From an uncultured bacterium (GTDB lineage: Bacteria; Bacillota; Clostridia; Lachnospirales; Lachnospiraceae), in the NCBI GenBank assembly GCA_945871045.1, contig CAMBUC010000086.1, forward strand, positions 1-8,243: a DNA stretch of 8,243 nt. The letters run 5' to 3'. This document shows positions 4,281 through 8,243 of the stretch, one piece after another. Both the position numbers and the translations under genes were made by a program. Positions within the stretch are counted from its first letter, which is position 1, and every line of letters begins with the position of its first letter. The notes below the pieces were generated by a model that saw only the letters and a list, made by a program, of their open reading frames with translations, searched no databases and had not been told where the DNA came from.

Positions 4281-7151
4281 ATGAAAAACGACACAAGTGG
4301 GCCCCTTTACCGGCCTGCAAAAAATGGAGATAACCATAGAAAATATATAAGGATCCGCGGTGCCTGTGAACACAACCTCAAAAACATTGATCTGGACATT
4401 CCGCGGGATGAATTTATTGTGCTGACCGGACTCAGCGGCTCAGGAAAATCCTCACTGGCATTCGACACCATCTACGCAGAAGGTCAGCGCAGATACATGG
4501 AATCCCTGTCCTCTTATGCGAGACAGTTTTTGGGTCAGATGGAAAAACCGAACGTAGAAAAGATCGAAGGTCTTTCTCCTGCCATTTCCATCGATCAGAA
4601 ATCCACCAACAGAAATCCCAGATCTACCGTAGGAACGGTCACGGAAATTTATGACTACTTCCGACTGCTCTATGCGCGGATCGGAATCCCCCACTGCCCT
4701 AAATGCGGACGGGAGATCAAGCGTCAGAGCGTCGATCAGATGGTGGATCAGATCATGGAACTTCCGGAGCGCACAAAGATCCAGCTCCTTGCGCCCGTTG
4801 TGCGCGGACGAAAAGGCACGCATGTCAAACTGTTTGAACAGGCAAGGCGAAGCGGATATGTGCGTGCGATCGTGGATGGAAACATGTATGAACTGAGCGA
4901 AGACATCACGCTGGATAAAAATATCAAGCATAACATAGAGATCGTCGTAGACCGTCTGGTTATAAAAGAAGGCATCCAAAAACGACTGACCGATTCCATC
5001 GAAAACGTGCTGGAACTGGCAGAAGGACTGCTCATCGTAGATGTGGCAGATGCAGAACCCATGAACTTTTCCATGAGTTTTGCCTGCCCGGACTGTGGGA
5101 TCAGTATCGACGAGATTGAGCCCCGCAGTTTCTCCTTTAACAACCCCTTCGGTGCCTGCCCCAAGTGTTTTGGATTGGGATATAAGATGGAGTTTAATGA
5201 GGATCTGATGATCCCGGACAAGACGCTTTCCCTCAGCGAAGGGGCCATTCAGGTCATGGGCTGGCAGTCGTCCACAGACCCGAAAAGTTACACCTATGCC
5301 ATTTTAAAAGCATTGTCACAAGCCTATGGATTCAGTCTGGACACCCCCTACAAAGACCTGCCGAAAGACGTGCGCCATATGCTCATCCATGGTGCGGATC
5401 ATTCGGTGAAAGTATATTATAAAGGTCAGCGTGGGGAAGGTGTTTATGACGTATTATTCGAGGGATTGATCGATAACGTCAACCGCCGTTATCGCGAGAC
5501 GCATTCCGATACGATGAAACAGGAATACGAAGAATTCATGCGTATCACACCTTGTGATACGTGTAAAGGCCAGCGTCTGAAGCGAGAATCTCTGGCAGTG
5601 ACCGTCGCCGACAAGAACATTTATGAGATCACCAACCTTTCCATTAAGAACCTGCACAGTTATCTGGGGGATATGGAACTGACCACGCAGCAGCACCTGA
5701 TCGGAGATCAGATCTTAAAAGAGATCCGCGCCCGCGTACAGTTTTTAGTCGATGTAGGACTGGATTATCTGTCGCTGTCCCGCGGAACAGGCACACTTTC
5801 CGGAGGAGAGGCGCAGCGCATCCGTCTGGCGACCCAGATCGGCTCCGGCCTCGTTGGTGTAGCCTATATTTTGGACGAGCCGAGTATCGGTCTGCATCAG
5901 CGGGATAATGATAAACTGTTAGGCACGTTAAAACATCTGCGAGACATTGGAAATACCCTCATCGTAGTCGAGCATGACGAAGATACGATGCTGGCGGCGG
6001 ACTATATCGTGGATATCGGTCCCGGTGCGGGAGAACATGGTGGACAGGTGATCGCCTGCGGAACTGCGGAAGAGATCATGAACAATCCGGACTCCATTAC
6101 GGGAGCTTATCTAAGCGGCAGGAAGAAGATCCCCGTGCCTGCTGAGCGGAGAACACCCACCGGCTGGCTGACGGTGAAGGGTGCACGGGAAAACAATCTG
6201 AAAAATATAGATGTACAGTTTCCCCTTGGCGTCATGACCTGTGTAACAGGCGTTTCGGGATCAGGAAAAAGTTCCCTCACAAACGAGATCTTATATAAAA
6301 CTTTGGCAAAACAGCTGAATCGTGCCCGGACGGTGGCGGGGGACCATGACGAGATCCTTGGAATCGAGCATCTGGACAAAGTCATCGATATTGATCAGTC
6401 TCCCATCGGACGCACCCCCAGATCCAACCCGGCTACTTACACCGGCGTGTTTGACCTGATCCGGGATCTGTTCGCCGCCACTCCCGACGCAAAAGCAAAA
6501 GGCTACAAAAAAGGACGCTTTAGTTTCAACGTCAAAGGCGGCCGCTGTGAGGCCTGTTCCGGAGATGGAATCATCAAGATCGAGATGCATTTCCTGCCGG
6601 ATGTGTATGTTCCCTGTGAGGTGTGCGGAGGAAAACGCTACAACCGTGAAACCTTGGAAGTGCGCTACAAAGAGAAAAACATCTACGATGTGCTGAACAT
6701 GACAGTTGAGGAAGCGATGGAATTTTTCCGGCATGTGCCTAGCATCTACAATAAGATCCGTACACTGTACGACGTAGGACTATCTTACATCCGTCTGGGA
6801 CAGCCTTCCACCGAACTTTCCGGAGGAGAAGCCCAGCGTATCAAACTGGCAACGGAACTTAGCCGGCGCAGTACCGGTAAGACGATCTATATTTTAGATG
6901 AGCCCACCACCGGACTGCACTTTGAGGATGTCAACAAACTGGTGGAGATCCTGCGCAAACTCTCGGAGGGAGGAAATACGGTCATCGTCATTGAGCACAA
7001 TCTGGATGTGATCAAGACAGCGGACTATATCATCGACATGGGGCCGGAGGGCGGAGATGGCGGCGGAACCGTCATTGCCAGCGGCACCCCTGAGGAAGTT
7101 TGCAAGGTGAAAGAGTCTTACACAGGACAATACCTGAAAAAATATCTCTAA
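4281..7151 (+). CDS. uvrA: Excinuclease ABC subunit A (UvrA)
   Basis: UvrA is the dimeric ABC-type ATPase that scans DNA for bulky lesions and delivers UvrB. The 956 residues contain two complete ABC modules: Walker A GLSGSGKS (50-57) and GVSGSGKS (657-664), with signature LSGGEAQRI at 506 and 846, each followed by an ILDEP Walker B and a downstream EH switch histidine (VVEHDED, VIEHNLD). Two CxxC-CxxC zinc modules are intact: cysteines 269/272/293/296 in the first half and 756/759/779/782 in the second, the latter belonging to the DNA-binding zinc finger. The start has GAAAGG at 4267-4272, eight bases upstream of the ATG. No strong promoter or terminator lies in the 46-base gap after uvrB, which supports a uvrBA operon. 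Everything points to a functional, standard-length protein. Confidence 0.98.
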   Translation: MKNDTSGPLYRPAKNGDNHRKYIRIRGACEHNLKNIDLDIPRDEFIVLTGLSGSGKSSLAFDTIYAEGQRRYMESLSSYARQFLGQMEKPNVEKIEGLSPAISIDQKSTNRNPRSTVGTVTEIYDYFRLLYARIGIPHCPKCGREIKRQSVDQMVDQIMELPERTKIQLLAPVVRGRKGTHVKLFEQARRSGYVRAIVDGNMYELSEDITLDKNIKHNIEIVVDRLVIKEGIQKRLTDSIENVLELAEGLLIVDVADAEPMNFSMSFACPDCGISIDEIEPRSFSFNNPFGACPKCFGLGYKMEFNEDLMIPDKTLSLSEGAIQVMGWQSSTDPKSYTYAILKALSQAYGFSLDTPYKDLPKDVRHMLIHGADHSVKVYYKGQRGEGVYDVLFEGLIDNVNRRYRETHSDTMKQEYEEFMRITPCDTCKGQRLKRESLAVTVADKNIYEITNLSIKNLHSYLGDMELTTQQHLIGDQILKEIRARVQFLVDVGLDYLSLSRGTGTLSGGEAQRIRLATQIGSGLVGVAYILDEPSIGLHQRDNDKLLGTLKHLRDIGNTLIVVEHDEDTMLAADYIVDIGPGAGEHGGQVIACGTAEEIMNNPDSITGAYLSGRKKIPVPAERRTPTGWLTVKGARENNLKNIDVQFPLGVMTCVTGVSGSGKSSLTNEILYKTLAKQLNRARTVAGDHDEILGIEHLDKVIDIDQSPIGRTPRSNPATYTGVFDLIRDLFAATPDAKAKGYKKGRFSFNVKGGRCEACSGDGIIKIEMHFLPDVYVPCEVCGGKRYNRETLEVRYKEKNIYDVLNMTVEEAMEFFRHVPSIYNKIRTLYDVGLSYIRLGQPSTELSGGEAQRIKLATELSRRSTGKTIYILDEPTTGLHFEDVNKLVEILRKLSEGGNTVIVIEHNLDVIKTADYIIDMGPEGGDGGGTVIASGTPEEVCKVKESYTGQYLKKYL

Positions 7152-7157
7152 AAGTAT

Positions 7158-7185
7158 TTGAAAAATGGGATTTATTGTATATAAT
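7158..7185 (+). promoter_or_regulatory. Predicted sigma-A promoter of mreB
   Basis: The -35 TTGAAA (7158-7163, five of six) and -10 TATAAT (7180-7185, six of six) are separated by 16 bases. The -35 begins seven bases after the uvrA stop codon. Transcription would start around 7192, with a leader of about 70 bases. No terminator hairpin is seen between uvrA and this promoter, so readthrough from uvrBA may add to mreB expression. Confidence 0.7.
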
Positions 7186-7263
7186 GATTCTAACTGAGAA
7201 AAAATATAAACTAATAGGAATAGTGTGTGATAAAGGATTAAGGAGTCACAGAAAGGGATATTT

Positions 7264-8243
7264 ATGGTTGGAACAGATATTGGAATCGATTTAGGAACCG
7301 CGAGCATACTCGTATATATCAAAGGCAAGGGTGTGGTATTAAAGGAGCCCTCAGTAGTAGCCTTTGACCGTGATACAAACAAGATCAAGGCGATCGGAGA
7401 AGAAGCGCGTCTCATGTTAGGAAGGACACCTGGCAATATCGTGGCGGTCCGTCCCCTTCGTCAGGGCGTTATTTCCGATTATACGGTAACTGAGAAAATG
7501 ATCCAGTACTTCATTCAGAAGGCACTTGGAAAGCGGACATTCCGTAAGCCCCGTGTCAGCGTCTGCGTACCCAGCGGCGTGACAGAAGTAGAAAAGAAAG
7601 CAGTAGAAGATGCCACTTTTCAGGCAGGAGCCAGAGAAGTAGAGATCATTGAAGAGCCCATCGCAGCAGCCATCGGAGCAGGTATCGACATCTCAAGACC
7701 TTGTGGAAACATGATCGTAGATATCGGAGGAGGAACCGCGGATATCGCAGTGATCTCACTGGGCGGATCCGTAGTATCTACCTCCATCAAGATCGCCGGA
7801 GATGATTTTGATGAGGCGCTGGTACGTTATATGCGTAAAAAACATAACCTTCTGATCGGTGAGCGCACCGCAGAAGATATCAAGATCCGCATCGGAAGAT
7901 GCTATCCCCTCTCAGACGGCGAGACGATGGACGTTCGCGGACGTAACCTCGTCACCGGATTGCCGAAGACAGTCACCGTATCAGCAGAGGAAACGGAGGA
8001 AGCCCTTCGTGAGGCAACAAACCGCATCGTGGAAGCCATCCACAGCGTATTGGAGAAGACACCGCCGGAATTGGTAGCAGACGTGGCAGAGCGCGGAATC
8101 GTTCTTACCGGTGGCGGTGCATTGCTACGGGGATTGGAAGAACTGATCGAGGACAAGACCGGCATCAATACGATGACTGCTGACGAGCCGATGACATGTG
8201 TAGCCATCGGAACCGGAAAATATGTAGAATTTTTAGCAGGAAA
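7264..8243 (+). CDS. mreB: Rod-shape determining protein MreB (3' end outside window)
   Basis: MreB is an actin-like, membrane-associated ATPase whose filaments guide the elongation machinery for lateral peptidoglycan synthesis. The frame stays open for 326 codons to the window edge; family members usually have about 330-345 residues, so only a short tail is missing. Actin-fold signatures are clear: phosphate-1 loop GIDLGTAS (7-14), the EEPIAAAIGAG segment (from 130), phosphate-2 loop DIGGGTADIAV (from 153), GERTAEDIK and the adenosine-motif-like LTGGGALLRGL (from 281). The ATG at 7264 is the only start possible after an in-frame TAA at 7231-7233, and AAAGGGA (7252-7258) lies five bases before it. 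The N-terminus lacks the amphipathic membrane helix of Gram-negative MreB, as is usual for Bacillota. It could be the paralogue Mbl, which cannot be excluded from sequence alone. It follows uvrA but has its own predicted promoter. Confidence 0.95.
   Translation, partial: MVGTDIGIDLGTASILVYIKGKGVVLKEPSVVAFDRDTNKIKAIGEEARLMLGRTPGNIVAVRPLRQGVISDYTVTEKMIQYFIQKALGKRTFRKPRVSVCVPSGVTEVEKKAVEDATFQAGAREVEIIEEPIAAAIGAGIDISRPCGNMIVDIGGGTADIAVISLGGSVVSTSIKIAGDDFDEALVRYMRKKHNLLIGERTAEDIKIRIGRCYPLSDGETMDVRGRNLVTGLPKTVTVSAEETEEALREATNRIVEAIHSVLEKTPPELVADVAERGIVLTGGGALLRGLEELIEDKTGINTMTADEPMTCVAIGTGKYVEFLAG

Overview
The window reads as chromosomal DNA of a Gram-positive anaerobe of the class Clostridia, most likely a Lachnospiraceae-type gut bacterium. 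The basis is the UvrB, UvrA and MreB protein style, the gene order uvrB-uvrA-mreB, strong AGGAGG-like ribosome sites and moderate GC in the housekeeping genes. This placement is inference; no rRNA or other marker gene is present. All five genes are on the + strand.

Layout. (1) Bases 1-470 hold the C-terminal part of a transglutaminase-like cysteine-peptidase-fold protein whose 5' end lies outside the window. (2) Bases 471-777 are non-coding and repeat-rich: a GC-rich 19-bp tandem repeat, an 18/19-bp direct-repeat pair, a long hairpin (copy 1 of a 52-bp repeat) and a promoter. (3) Bases 778-2031 encode an AT-rich AAA_14/DUF4143-type ATPase, which looks foreign beside its GC-richer neighbours. 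(4) Bases 2032-2206 hold copy 2 of the 52-bp repeat, fused to an extended -10 promoter for uvrB. (5) Bases 2207-7151 encode UvrB and UvrA, separated by 46 bases and probably cotranscribed. (6) Bases 7152-7263 carry a near-consensus promoter just after uvrA. (7) Bases 7264 to the window end hold mreB, complete except for its last few codons.

How the genes work together. UvrA finds DNA damage and loads UvrB, which verifies the lesion and recruits UvrC; the two genes form one damage-repair transcription unit. MreB organises lateral cell-wall synthesis and appears to have its own promoter. The transglutaminase-like protein and the ATPase have no evident link to repair or to each other.

The most notable structure is the 52-bp hairpin repeat (50 of 52 identical) on both sides of the ATPase gene. 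It can be read as a bidirectional terminator, and it also contains a match to the Gram-positive LexA/DinR box (GAAT-N4-GTTC) next to the uvrB promoter. The simplest model is that the ATPase gene entered the uvrB upstream region with duplication of this element, leaving the uvrB promoter and operator intact. I found no CRISPR array, tRNA, rRNA, transposase or clearly novel multi-gene system.
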